NCBI GenBank assembly: GCA_021413845.1
Contig: JAIOPP010000109.1
Span: forward strand, 40,799-104,798
From: Planctomycetia bacterium
Lineage (GTDB): Bacteria; Planctomycetota; Planctomycetia; Pirellulales; PNKZ01
Direction: 5' to 3'
Length of the DNA: 64,000 nucleotides
Below, piece after piece: positions 36,401 through 45,537 of this stretch. Numbering within the stretch: position 1 is the first letter of the stretch; each line of letters opens with the position of its first letter. The notes below the pieces were generated by a model. That model saw nothing but the letters and a program-made list of their open reading frames with translations. It searched no databases and was not told where the DNA came from. The position numbers were made by a program, and so were the translations under genes.

Positions 36401-39400
36401 ATTGGCCGAGCGGCGCACATCGATCAACCGCCCGTCGGCAAGACCGGAAGCAGGAGTCGTGTCGTTCGGAACACCGAGCGGGATTGAAATTTGCGCGGGA
36501 GCTTGCAGCACGCTCAATTCGATCACGGCGCGAAGTTCCGAAACCACTAGTCGCGATAGCTCGGCATCGCGCGCGAGCGAAATGCCGTATTCGGCCTTCC
36601 GCAGCAGAGCGCCGGAAGGCTTGCCGGAATTCGAGCGCTCGGCATCGGCTTGAAGTTCTTGAAGCAAACGCTCGGGAACTTGGTATCGATCGCCGGTCGG
36701 CTTGCCTTGCGCATCGACGGGAATAAAGATCGGAACGGCGGGCCGCAGCGGAGCCGCCGGAGCGACCGGCCCGGGCGACGCGGAGGCTGGAGGCGAGATC
36801 GTCGTACCGGAAACCGGAGGGGCGAGGATCACTTGAGCCTGAGTAGGCGCAGCGAGCAAGCTTAACGACGCCACGCACATCAGCAGCGGCGCGGCCGTGC
36901 GCGGCACCAAAGGACGCGAATGCGAACGGACGACAGCCGGCTCGACTGCGACTCCTAAGCCGGTCGAACGCGACCGCCGGCGCGACGGCAAGATCAACGC
37001 GACGACGATGCCGCCCACGAGCCCGATGAGCGCCGAGGTGGCGAAGACCCCGATCCACTCTGGAAGCGCCAGGGCTGCGGCTGCGATGGCAGCGAGTACA
37101 GGTAGCAGATAACGGCGCCGGGCTGCCGACCAACCGCGACCGATGACGAACGCAATGACGACGACGGCGAAGGCGATCGTCGGGGGAATTTCGCGGCGAA
37201 TGATCCAGAGGCCGCGTGTCGTCGCCGGAGTCGCCAAGACGTAGTCTTGCCCGGGGGGCAAGTCGGCAATCGCCGGAGCGGGCTCATCGACGTGCGGCCA
37301 TGCCGAAGACGGAACCGTTTTCCACATTGCGATCGAAAGAGGAAGCTGCGGCGTCGTCGCGGTATCGGACGTCGGCAGTGCAAAGACGCGCAATCCGTTT
37401 TCACGCTCGTAGGCTGTGTTGGAATCGGTCGTCAGCAAGAGCCCGAGGCGATCTTGTGCGACGATAAGGCTCGATTCACCCAGTAAACGCCGACCGAACA
37501 GCAAAGGATCGGCATCGACGACGATCGGCATCGCGATCGGCGTAGAGGCGACGATGCCGACTCGGGCGAGCCCTGGCGCGTCGAACCGCAACGGAGGTTG
37601 ATCTGCGGAGCGACGTCGCTCGACTTCGACCCACAGCTCGGACCAAGTCGGCACGACGGGGTTCTTGGCCCGTTCGCCGGCGACGACTCCGAGCATCCTT
37701 ACGAGCGGCGCGGTGTCGATCGCTTCGCGTCTTAAGGGAAACTCGCCGAGCGTGAGCGGCGTGTCGAACGTGGTCGATTTCTCCGGCGGCACCAGCGGAC
37801 CAAGCAATTTGCGCAACGTCGATTGCCGGTTGCGCGCCTCGATCGATTGCAAGGCGGCATCCGTCGGAGCGTCGTAGGCGAGCGGCAACGTCATGTCACG
37901 CGTCGTTCGCAAGATCGGCACATCGACCGAGAGCTCGGCCAGCTCGATCAGCTTGATACTGCCGGCCGTGAAGTCGGCGGTCGTGTATACGACCTCGGCC
38001 GTCAGCGTGCCCAATGCGTCGGGCAAAGGGATACGGGCCGAAGTCCGGCTGTCGGGCTCGATGTCGCGGCCGGCGATGCGGATCGTCGCTAGCCGATAAT
38101 GGTCGGGCACATCGATTCGGACATGTCCGGGCGCGAAGGTTTGCAGGAATAACAACGCGCGATGCGCAAGCCGGCGATCGGCGACGTAATCCGAATGATA
38201 GCGCAGCTCCCAGACGACCGCTCGCGGAACCGTCGACGACGACGCCGCGCGTACGACGGACAATGCCGGAGCAGTACCATCGTCGGTGTGGGCGGGATCG
38301 TAGCGAAATGCGCCGCGAATGCGCGCCGCGGCGATGGCCGCAGCGCTCGGCATAGGCATGTTCGCCGCATCGACCGGGAGCGGCTTAAGAGTTCGGTTGC
38401 GAATCTCGATCGGCAGAACGGCGTCGGCGGAGATCGAGACCGTCCCCTCTTGCGTTTCGGCATCTTCGATCGATGCCAACGTGACGCCGACCGCCTCTTT
38501 CCACGGAGTCGTGCGGATCGCGGTCAGGACGGCGTCGCCGGTCGGTGGGCGGCGGAACGTGATGTCCCAAAGTTCGATGTCGGGCGAGGCGACACCTTCG
38601 TTTTGTTTCACCCGTTCGGCGATGATCTGCCCGCGCCGCTCGTCGCCGAGCGACCATTCGATGCTTCCCGACTTCGCCGGCTCCAAGCGAACTCGCACAC
38701 GGCGCAGCGGGAGCTTCTCCGGGTTGCGAAGTTGAATGTCGTAACGCTCGGTAAGTTCGCTCGACGTGACGCTCGCCGCGATCTTCGTCTCCGCATTCAG
38801 ACGCAGCGTGCGCGGCTCGACATCTAGGCGCCAATTCTCGACCGAGTTGCGCAGATCGAGCAGATAGTCGGCGCGAAAGTCGCCGAGCAACTCGCGGCGC
38901 AACGGATCAAGCTTCGCCAAGCTGATCGCCGCGGTGCTTTCGTCTTCTTGATGAAGCTGCAACTTGAGTGCGTTCTCACAACGCACGGCCACGATCGGGT
39001 CTCGATTTTCGACCGCCGTGAATTCGACGAAGCGCAGATCGTCGCGAGTGAATTCATCGCCGCTGTTGTGATGCTTCAAACGACCGGCAATCGTGACTCG
39101 GAGCGGCCGTTCGGGCGACAACGGCTGCGCAAACCGCAGCGACAAGATACGCTTCCCTTGTTGCGACTCCGACAAGGCCCAATCGCGGAGAGCCGTCGAA
39201 GGGACCGTGGCGACGGAGTCGACGATCCACTTCGAAGGAAGTTCGGCATCGAGATGAAACCGGTCGCCGAACTCCACACGCACTTCCGAGCGCAACTCGG
39301 CGAGAATTTCTTCGTCGAACATTTTCAGAAGCGTGACACCTGTCGCGCGAACCGGCCGATCCATTCGCTCGAGTAGTAGCTCCGCGGTCGCGTCCGGAGT

Positions 39401-40624
39401 GAAACATTGCAAGTCGATCGCTTCGCCCGAACGATTGCCGGCGAGCGGGACGGGACTCGAGAACGAACAGTCGCGAGGATCGATGCGCACCAGTTGCAAC
39501 GGCGACGGAACGGAGAGGGTGAAGACCGCCTGCTGCCAAAACAAACCAGGTGTGCGGAGAATCGGCAACGTGATTCGCCGACCGACGACGAGCGGCGCCA
39601 CGGCCTTGAGGAACAGCGTTCGATTCGCTCCCTGCAATGCTCGATCGAATTCGATCGTAATCTTTTGTCGGCCGCCGGTCGGCGCGGGAGCCGCGATCCA
39701 CGACAGACGCCGATCCGTCAGGCGTGCATCTACTAACGTCAACGTCGGATCGAAGTTGAGCTCGATCTTATCGAGAGGCGACTGCAAGGCATCGATGCGA
39801 AGCTGCGCCGTGACTTCAACGCCGCGCTCCGAAAACTCATAGGCCACTTCCTGACGCACCAAGTTTTGCTGGCCGACCAGAGCCGGGTCTTTCCGTTTCG
39901 CCAAGCGCAGCTTGAGCCTGCCGCCGGCCGAACGGATATTCCAAACGTTCATCCCATCGACGGCCGATACGGGCCCTTCGACGACATAGTCGCCACGTTG
40001 CACATCGAATGTCGCCGGCAGCCGAAGCGAGAGAGATGTCGCTGCGCAGGGGGGCGTATCGAGCGGAATCAGGATTCCTTCCGATGCGTCGCGCACGGTT
40101 CGGAGCTTCCAATCGAAAGCCAGCACGCCGCTGCGCTCGACCAACACCAACGGATCTCCTTCGGCGGTGCTGCCGAACTGCGCGACTTCGCCCGAGGGAG
40201 ACCAACGAGCATTGGCAACGCTCGGCGACAACGGCGACAGCCGAATCGATTGCATTCCTTCGCCGTCGTGACGGAGCGTGAACTCAGCGGTCCCCTGGAG
40301 TTGCGAATCGCCGTCGAAAGTCGCTTGCCAGCGACACTCGACGATCTGTTCCTTCGTCGGCGCGACGGAAGTCGCGACGGTGGCGAGCGCTTTCTTGGCA
40401 AGTTCTTCGAAGTCGCGCGCGGCGATCGGCACGTAGCGCTCGTTCTGAAACGGCCAGAGATGAATTTGATCGAGCGGTGCGAACACGCGGCGGAAGCGGG
40501 GAACGTCGTCGGCCGAAGATTCCGCGGCCCGCGATGCACTGCACCAAGCCGCTACGACGTAGACGATGACGACCGCTGCTCCGTGTCGCGCCGAAATTCG
40601 CCGTTGCTGTTCGCGACCGGTCAT
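33488..40624 (-). CDS. Giant two-unit membrane-anchored envelope protein (2378 aa), unknown function
   Basis: This is one of the largest genes in the window and matches no family I recognise. An N-terminal signal segment (residues about 16-34) leads into a beta-rich body. A membrane hairpin lies at about 1146-1213. The chain then runs into a second signal-peptide-like segment (about 1240-1264, ending TQAQ), a second beta-rich body, and a terminal membrane hairpin at about 2285-2355. It therefore reads as two tandem units of about 1200 residues. Both share layout with the upstream 1190-residue protein: a FEEL-type helix near the start, then long runs of short strands, and a C-terminal R-x-P/L-rich hairpin. 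The start overlaps the previous stop (ATGA). No catalytic motif was seen; a structural or surface role is the simplest guess. Confidence 0.8.
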   Translation of the reverse strand: MTGREQQRRISARHGAAVVIVYVVAAWCSASRAAESSADDVPRFRRVFAPLDQIHLWPFQNERYVPIAARDFEELAKKALATVATSVAPTKEQIVECRWQATFDGDSQLQGTAEFTLRHDGEGMQSIRLSPLSPSVANARWSPSGEVAQFGSTAEGDPLVLVERSGVLAFDWKLRTVRDASEGILIPLDTPPCAATSLSLRLPATFDVQRGDYVVEGPVSAVDGMNVWNIRSAGGRLKLRLAKRKDPALVGQQNLVRQEVAYEFSERGVEVTAQLRIDALQSPLDKIELNFDPTLTLVDARLTDRRLSWIAAPAPTGGRQKITIEFDRALQGANRTLFLKAVAPLVVGRRITLPILRTPGLFWQQAVFTLSVPSPLQLVRIDPRDCSFSSPVPLAGNRSGEAIDLQCFTPDATAELLLERMDRPVRATGVTLLKMFDEEILAELRSEVRVEFGDRFHLDAELPSKWIVDSVATVPSTALRDWALSESQQGKRILSLRFAQPLSPERPLRVTIAGRLKHHNSGDEFTRDDLRFVEFTAVENRDPIVAVRCENALKLQLHQEDESTAAISLAKLDPLRRELLGDFRADYLLDLRNSVENWRLDVEPRTLRLNAETKIAASVTSSELTERYDIQLRNPEKLPLRRVRVRLEPAKSGSIEWSLGDERRGQIIAERVKQNEGVASPDIELWDITFRRPPTGDAVLTAIRTTPWKEAVGVTLASIEDAETQEGTVSISADAVLPIEIRNRTLKPLPVDAANMPMPSAAAIAAARIRGAFRYDPAHTDDGTAPALSVVRAASSSTVPRAVVWELRYHSDYVADRRLAHRALLFLQTFAPGHVRIDVPDHYRLATIRIAGRDIEPDSRTSARIPLPDALGTLTAEVVYTTADFTAGSIKLIELAELSVDVPILRTTRDMTLPLAYDAPTDAALQSIEARNRQSTLRKLLGPLVPPEKSTTFDTPLTLGEFPLRREAIDTAPLVRMLGVVAGERAKNPVVPTWSELWVEVERRRSADQPPLRFDAPGLARVGIVASTPIAMPIVVDADPLLFGRRLLGESSLIVAQDRLGLLLTTDSNTAYERENGLRVFALPTSDTATTPQLPLSIAMWKTVPSSAWPHVDEPAPAIADLPPGQDYVLATPATTRGLWIIRREIPPTIAFAVVVIAFVIGRGWSAARRRYLLPVLAAIAAAALALPEWIGVFATSALIGLVGGIVVALILPSRRRSRSTGLGVAVEPAVVRSHSRPLVPRTAAPLLMCVASLSLLAAPTQAQVILAPPVSGTTISPPASASPGPVAPAAPLRPAVPIFIPVDAQGKPTGDRYQVPERLLQELQADAERSNSGKPSGALLRKAEYGISLARDAELSRLVVSELRAVIELSVLQAPAQISIPLGVPNDTTPASGLADGRLIDVRRSANGQSFTYEALEAGPSRLEIIFKPAAKSAPIGAGVSIAVPRLNDAVLKIALPAPLASLGVAQAADPLVWSEDKRQATVRLLPTDKLALHWNDAPIGATAGSSIDRLMWLKVRPGSVVVDYRLVIRPPAGGLKEVFLLADPRLQWLPKRNPGSLISDVEQTPITSEQATVGQRIRVEFTRPIVKEERVEVSFLLTGSTSIGRLRIPELRLAEELPGLKLFAVSVDPLLTSSVVVGAGTKGIAVPEFIKVWGPETVMPQTAFERTASEVDWALSVRPKPAKTSVRQVETLIAGRRQIEVLLEADVDVQDGLIYHHELQAPQNLEVDSIVVAEADDESAGQAGRWSRDDKGTLLVFLRAPLGGKHRLTLRGRILPSATGELSLPLLTLGKAVSMERIVRIARLPEVLVAVDKLVEITPQKVEGNELASVSARTAIVLRLDGKAPSGILKITENPRQATARLISTYVPEGAGWQYDLQTTIDVQQGLLDDISLELPPQVATPLAIVPSMPYEVLTSRESTKRRLLLRPRQAITGRFEFTVRAGLVDVRRDEPLPVVLLRRFSGVTHFFRLPKHAGANSIRWETSQLSAAELPVAGGRASSAEEFETFRVAGPRPQAVLRTMRGGNGRPYIRLAEHRVLRQSGGAYFGASSFLVEPAGASYGTLQLPPEMQILYATAGGGATTLLPAGDAAWRVNFVSDQMPHWIEVLYRRAASEETAWQGSSAVVVPRWEQLRAERTIWTISADAFDATSRIDDINGTTLERTLQERLSALDDVGTDLAADGSASALGWLAPILTRRSEVRRELAERLDVERNEALRRVWRDALDASDKKQSGLELQAKASAAAGRTPDDMTRLWNSLSFDARGATYAVIRGDSSQLDLRTVDWDQTLARRLLLLPALCAVVAFLVWLFLRADGALRFPQLYGMLAGIAWILLLRPEIVGWIILATMVGCRVHPSLRRVRERTLKLGQGLIASRGL

Positions 40625-43600
40625 CCGGATGTCCCCGACCCAGAGGCCGATACCGGAATGTCGATCGCGGCCGTCGACGCAGGCGGAGGAACGAATGCGG
40701 CTGTGATCTTCGTGCGTGCCGAACTGCCCGGCACGGCCGATCCCGAATCGTTCTTCCTAGGAACGGCGCGTCCGTGTCTGCGCACGAAATTGCGATCGAG
40801 CAACAGAGCCGTGAAAGCGAGGACCGCGCCGAGAGTCGCGCCTTGAATGGCGATCGGTGCGAAGCCGGGAAACATGGCGCCGCCGGCAGCCACGCCGATC
40901 GCCAGCAAGATCAAAAGCGCCGGATGACGAAGCCACGTGAAGTAGAGCAAACACAAACAATAGACCAACACGATGCCCGACGCACCGAGCACGATGACCG
41001 TGCGGCGAACGGTCGTGGCGGAGAATTCCGGCGCCGCGCCGAAACTACTGAAGAGATAAACGTTGGCTCGTTCGGGAAGCGGAGTTTCGTGGCGCGCGCC
41101 GCACCAGTTCTCTAAATCGGCTTGCGAGAGGGGTGGGCGACGGACCAAGAAGATGCCGTCCCAAGTCCAGGTATATTCCGGAACATAAGCGTCGGAAGCA
41201 TCGAGCAAGTATTGATCTGCGACCAGCGCCACTTGGCGATACACGTTGCGTACGGCGGCGACGTGCTCGATCGTCGGTGGATCGAACGTGGCCCAAGGGC
41301 CGAGCTCGGTCGCCACGACACGATAACGCAAATCAAGTACGAACTCCCGCTCGCGAGCGTTCGCGGGGAGGCGCAGCACCAAGCTGCGTTGCGAGATCGG
41401 CTCGGCGAAGTCGGCGATCGAACCGTTCACGGTCGCCGTCGCACCCGTAGCGCCGGCGGGAAGGCGAAGCTCGACCGTCGGGGCGCTCGAGGTGAAGCGA
41501 AACACGGCCCGTTCTTGACGAACCGAGCCCATCATGATCGTTTGAATCCAAAGCCGCTCGACGAGCGCATCGTTGGTCGGGGCCGGGTCGTCCCAGCGAA
41601 CACCAAGCATCGTCTCCGGGCCGGCGGCCGCAGAGCGAAGCACGAGCTCTCGACGAGCGCCGGTGGTCGTATCTTGTTTATCGGGAGCTTTGCGCCAAGT
41701 TTCGTCGAAGTGCTGGATCGTGAGGCCGGGAACCTCGACGATGCGCAATTCATTTTCGTCGAGCTCGCCATCGACCGGCGCAAGGAGCGGAATGCGGAGT
41801 GCGACGCTGGCTTGCGCCACCGCTTGCTCTTCCGGAATCGGATAGCTTGCCGTGATGTCGAACGTGCCGAGCCGCGCAGTCGGAAGATGTACGCGAATGC
41901 GTGCGGGCTTATTCGGGTTGCCCGCGTCTTCTTCGACGACGACCCAAGAGATCGGCTCGCCGGCGAGTTTCAATTCCAGTCGACCTTTATCGGTGAGCCG
42001 AATGGGGACGTCGAATTCCAGCGCGTCGAGCCGCTCGCGCGTCACGATATACGTGAAGGTCTGTCGCGCTTGTCCTCCCTCGCGCGAAAGAGTCAGCTGC
42101 GAGTTCGCACGGACATGGATCCGACGCGACAGGGAACGAACATCGGCGGTGAAAGTCGCATCGGCCGAATCGGCGGAATAAGACCAAGAACTTCCGCCAC
42201 CGGCCGATTTCACGTCGCTCCGCTTGCGGCGCGTGAGGCCCGTATGCAATGAGTCTCGTGGCGAAAGTTCGACGTTGTCGGCAGCTTCGACGGTGAACGT
42301 CGCCGGGCCGACGACGTTCGCTTGCGGTTTGGGGAGCGCGAGCGAGATCGATTTTACATCGGCCGGAAGCTCGCGATGCGCGCGTATCTTGATTTCGAAA
42401 TCGCCGATCGAGGGCTGCAGCAACGCGATCGTCAACGGATCCGACTGCCCGAGTACAACGGCTTTCGTATTAACGATCTCGGCCGGCCCGACTTCATCGA
42501 CTTGCCAATCGAGCATCTGGATCGGCAACGCGAAGACCTTCGCACCGCCGACCCGATATTTGAGCTTGGCCGTAAGGAAGGCGCTTTTGGGGGTGATATC
42601 GACGACATATTCGGGATCGATCGAGACGCGCGTCTCGCGCGGCACGAGCCGAGCCAGCAGCGAAAACGGACGACCGTAATACTCGAAGATCGAGGCCCCT
42701 TCGCGGCCGCGCAGAAACTCGGGAGCCGCATCGACTTGGCGCACGCGGCTGCGCTCGCCCCAAAGAATTTGCCAGTCCCCTTCGACGACGACCCCGAGAA
42801 AGCCCCACTGGCGCACGGCGTCGAGCACTTCGAAGCCGCCGAAGTCGAACATGTTTTGGCCCCCCTTCGATTGCTCGAGCGAGCGGAGGGCCTTGAGTTT
42901 CACGGTCATCGATTTCGCCGAACCGGAAATGCGGCGAACTTCGACGACGACCGTACGATCGGTTTTCGATTTCGGCGGCTTCTGCGTAAATTCGATATCG
43001 GCGAGCTTTTCTTCCACCAACACGGACGACGGCGGAAGCTGAACCTGGAACCGATCGAACTCGCCGCCGAAACTATTGACGGTCATCTCCGTTTCATACG
43101 AGATGCTGCGCGCATCGACCACGGCGAGGACGTCGGCCTTGGCTTCGAGCAACACTTGAATGCGGCGCGAAGCGCTTTCGATGACGCCCCAGGTGAGTTG
43201 AAACGCTCCGCCGACTCCCGACGCTTTGATACGGCTCCCCTTCGGCTCGGCCGCAACGGAATCCAACACGGCTCCCGTCGAGACCTGCGCGACGACGTTG
43301 ACTTCCGGCACCGCCAGCGCCAGCGACGAAGTCCACGCGCGCGGCAAGCTCAATCGTAACCGATGCTGACCGGAAACCTGCTCCAAAGCCGTGACGGTCT
43401 TCAACGTGATTTCGTGCGGTTGGTCCCCGGCTCCTTGCAGCCACACGGCATATTCACGGCGCTCGGCATCGAACTGCAGCGCGAACTTACCCGGGCCTTT
43501 GTAGTCGGCTTGCTTCTCGAGCACCGCTCCTTGCAAGTCCAGCGGCACGCGAACCCAACCGGCGGCGTCGACGAAGACGACGAACTTCACGTCGATCCGC

Positions 43601-44193
43601 GCATAGCGATCGTCGGCGGTGCCCGTCGCCGCGAGGGCTTCGAATCGGTAGTCGGGCTTGCGACGTTCCGTAGCTGCTTCATCGCGCCGACGGATCATCT
43701 GCTCGAACTCTTCGAGCGAGAACCCAACGACCGGCTGCAAGTTGCCTCCCTTATTCAGGAAGTAATACAGCGACGGCTTCGCTTCCATCGCACTCGGCGG
43801 TTGGTCCGGCGCGGGTAAAGTGATGGCCGGTGGGACCGGTGGCGAAGCCGGGGCTGGTGCCGGCGGGGTCGGCGAAGGAGCTTGACCCTCTGTGGACACG
43901 GGAACTGGAGCGGGAACGATTGCCGGGGCCGGAGCGCCGGAGGCGGGTTTCGCCGTACCAGCGTCGGGAGTTTGCTGAGCCGAAGCCGTCTGCGGCGCGA
44001 ACGGGCCGAGCGCAAGCAACATCGCGATCGACAGCAAGAAGGGCCCGAGCGTTCGAGGTGGCGACTGCACGATCGGAAGTACCGCTTGCTTGGCAATGAG
44101 TCGCTGAAGCGACGAGATGTGGAGGCCTGACGACGCATGGACGTAGAGCCATCGAGGTCGGCCACCGAGATAGTTGCCGAGCACTCTCAACAC
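40621..44193 (-). CDS. Giant membrane-anchored envelope protein (1190 aa), unknown function
   Basis: This is the single-unit partner of the downstream 2378-residue protein. It begins at a GTG at 44193, giving a long basic N-terminus before a hydrophobic signal segment (about residues 50-72, ending TASAQ). A start further in is possible. A Pro/Ala-rich linker follows, then a helix GFSLEEFEQMIRRRDE near residue 155, a long beta-rich body, and a C-terminal hairpin (VIVLGASGIVLVYCLCLL, LLILLAIGVAAGGAMFPG) near 1075-1140. The tail is Ser/Ala/Pro-rich. Its stop overlaps the next start (ATGA), so the two are translationally coupled. I assign no function. Export and anchoring are inferred from the hydrophobic segments. 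Confidence 0.8.
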   Translation of the reverse strand: MLRVLGNYLGGRPRWLYVHASSGLHISSLQRLIAKQAVLPIVQSPPRTLGPFLLSIAMLLALGPFAPQTASAQQTPDAGTAKPASGAPAPAIVPAPVPVSTEGQAPSPTPPAPAPASPPVPPAITLPAPDQPPSAMEAKPSLYYFLNKGGNLQPVVGFSLEEFEQMIRRRDEAATERRKPDYRFEALAATGTADDRYARIDVKFVVFVDAAGWVRVPLDLQGAVLEKQADYKGPGKFALQFDAERREYAVWLQGAGDQPHEITLKTVTALEQVSGQHRLRLSLPRAWTSSLALAVPEVNVVAQVSTGAVLDSVAAEPKGSRIKASGVGGAFQLTWGVIESASRRIQVLLEAKADVLAVVDARSISYETEMTVNSFGGEFDRFQVQLPPSSVLVEEKLADIEFTQKPPKSKTDRTVVVEVRRISGSAKSMTVKLKALRSLEQSKGGQNMFDFGGFEVLDAVRQWGFLGVVVEGDWQILWGERSRVRQVDAAPEFLRGREGASIFEYYGRPFSLLARLVPRETRVSIDPEYVVDITPKSAFLTAKLKYRVGGAKVFALPIQMLDWQVDEVGPAEIVNTKAVVLGQSDPLTIALLQPSIGDFEIKIRAHRELPADVKSISLALPKPQANVVGPATFTVEAADNVELSPRDSLHTGLTRRKRSDVKSAGGGSSWSYSADSADATFTADVRSLSRRIHVRANSQLTLSREGGQARQTFTYIVTRERLDALEFDVPIRLTDKGRLELKLAGEPISWVVVEEDAGNPNKPARIRVHLPTARLGTFDITASYPIPEEQAVAQASVALRIPLLAPVDGELDENELRIVEVPGLTIQHFDETWRKAPDKQDTTTGARRELVLRSAAAGPETMLGVRWDDPAPTNDALVERLWIQTIMMGSVRQERAVFRFTSSAPTVELRLPAGATGATATVNGSIADFAEPISQRSLVLRLPANAREREFVLDLRYRVVATELGPWATFDPPTIEHVAAVRNVYRQVALVADQYLLDASDAYVPEYTWTWDGIFLVRRPPLSQADLENWCGARHETPLPERANVYLFSSFGAAPEFSATTVRRTVIVLGASGIVLVYCLCLLYFTWLRHPALLILLAIGVAAGGAMFPGFAPIAIQGATLGAVLAFTALLLDRNFVRRHGRAVPRKNDSGSAVPGSSARTKITAAFVPPPASTAAIDIPVSASGSGTSG

Positions 44194-44350
44194 TTGCCGC
44201 TCATCGACGAGAGGTTACGCGCATGTCGATATATTTTAACCAGCTTGCGCAACGTCGCAAATCATTATTCCGCTTGCGCTTCGGTATGGTCGCTACAACC
44301 GGCACGTTCGGGCACGGTGAGGGCTTTTTCCGGTGCGGCAAGTCGTGAAA

Positions 44351-45169
44351 TCACGACTTTGCCCGACGATGCAGCAAGTCGCTCAGTTCGCGGTGGAGCT
44401 CCGGGGTGGAAGCCGCGACAAAGCGGGGTTTCGTTACGTCGGCCGGGCCGCCGTCGTAGCTGGTAAGAATTCCACCCGCTTCCGTAACCAGGAGATAACC
44501 GGCGGCGACGTCCCACGCTTTCGTGTCTTTCGCCCAATAACCGTCGATCCGGCCGGCAGCGACATAGCAGAGATTCAGCGCCGAGGAACCCATCCGGCGA
44601 ATCGCTTGCGCATGATCCATCACATTCAGAAAGTCGTCGACCGAAGGATCGCCCCGACCGACGCCCGGAGGGAAACTCACCGCGACCAAAGCCTTCGACA
44701 AACTCTTCACCGCGCTGACCCGCAATGGCTTGTCGTTTAAGAAGGCCCCTTGGCCGAGCGCGGCGGTGAAGCAATCGCCGGCCATCGGATCGAACACGAT
44801 ACCTGCCAACAACTTGCCGCGGCATTCGAGACCGATGGAAACGCAATACTGCGCGAGCCCGTGCACGTAGTTCGTCGTGCCGTCGAGCGGGTCGACGATC
44901 CAGCGATATCCTTCTTTTCCCACGGTCGACATGCCGTTTTCTTCGGCCAAGAAGCCGTGGTCGGGAAAGGCGTCCATGATGATCTTGCGAACGGTTTCCT
45001 GGCTCGCGAAATCAGCTTCGGTAACGAGGTCGGCTGGTCCTTTTTCAGTAACCGCGAAACGGCCGGCCCAATCTTGGAGCACGGCCCCGCCTGCGAGCGC
45101 TGCGTGGCGGCCGACCTTCAAATACTCCGCCAAATGAGGATCGAACGGCTCCGGCAACATTTCTGGCAC
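44351..45169 (-). CDS. Inositol-monophosphatase-family phosphatase
   Basis: This 272-residue enzyme belongs to the Mg-dependent IMPase superfamily, which includes SuhB, CysQ and histidinol phosphatases. Metal-binding motifs are ADLVTEADFASQ, FLAEENG, WIVDPLDGTTNYVHG near residue 90, and AWDVAAGYLLVTEAGG near the end. It could act on inositol phosphate, 3'-phosphoadenosine phosphate or histidinol phosphate. The VDPLDGTTNY form fits inositol phosphatases best, but the substrate cannot be settled. It is upstream of the giant genes on the same strand with a 157-base gap. Confidence 0.9.
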   Translation of the reverse strand: MPEMLPEPFDPHLAEYLKVGRHAALAGGAVLQDWAGRFAVTEKGPADLVTEADFASQETVRKIIMDAFPDHGFLAEENGMSTVGKEGYRWIVDPLDGTTNYVHGLAQYCVSIGLECRGKLLAGIVFDPMAGDCFTAALGQGAFLNDKPLRVSAVKSLSKALVAVSFPPGVGRGDPSVDDFLNVMDHAQAIRRMGSSALNLCYVAAGRIDGYWAKDTKAWDVAAGYLLVTEAGGILTSYDGGPADVTKPRFVAASTPELHRELSDLLHRRAKS

Positions 45170-45537
45170 GACGACGACCTCGTGGGGCTTGGTATTTTAC
45201 AGTGTGCGGCGATTATAAGGATTCTCAACGTTTTGTCCCTGCCCCTTGGGGGAGGCGGTCCAAAATGCGGGGATCGGCCGATTTCCGGGAAAACGCTGGA
45301 CTCGCGCCGGTGGGTTGCTAGGATACAAACGCCGCTGAAGCCGGTGCGGCAACGCCCGGCAACGCGGCCTTCATCGATTTTGATACGGAGTGACGTCGCC
45401 CGATTTCGCTCCGACAACCCGTCTCTGTTCCGGCCCCGTCGTCTCGCCTCGCAGTGAGCGGCGGGGTTTTTTTATTGCTCGGCAACGGAATCCCACCTTC
45501 TAAGCAGCGAACTTTTTTCGGCTGCCGTTCATACCCG
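45170..45537. other. Divergent 368-bp gap with a possible small RNA or attenuated leader
   Basis: The gap lies between the divergent phosphatase gene and the plus-strand unknown gene at 45538. It contains a plus-strand terminator at 45434-45473 with no gene in front of it. RNA made from a promoter in the first part of the gap would stop at this hairpin, or read on into the gene. A TAGGAT at about 45320 is a possible -10. No promoter is certain. Confidence 0.4.
45434..45473 (+). terminator. Orphan rho-independent terminator
   Basis: CCCCGTCG at 45434-45441 pairs with CGGCGGGG at 45459-45466 (one G-U pair) over a 17-base loop, followed directly by seven T residues. No plus-strand gene lies upstream; the gene at 45538 lies just downstream. 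Confidence 0.7.

Noticed and set aside
41122..43359. Plus-strand frames of 376 and 345 codons opposite the giant gene
   Set aside because: The minus-strand frame has signal and membrane features and overlaps its partner by ATGA. The plus-strand products are charge-rich with no features.
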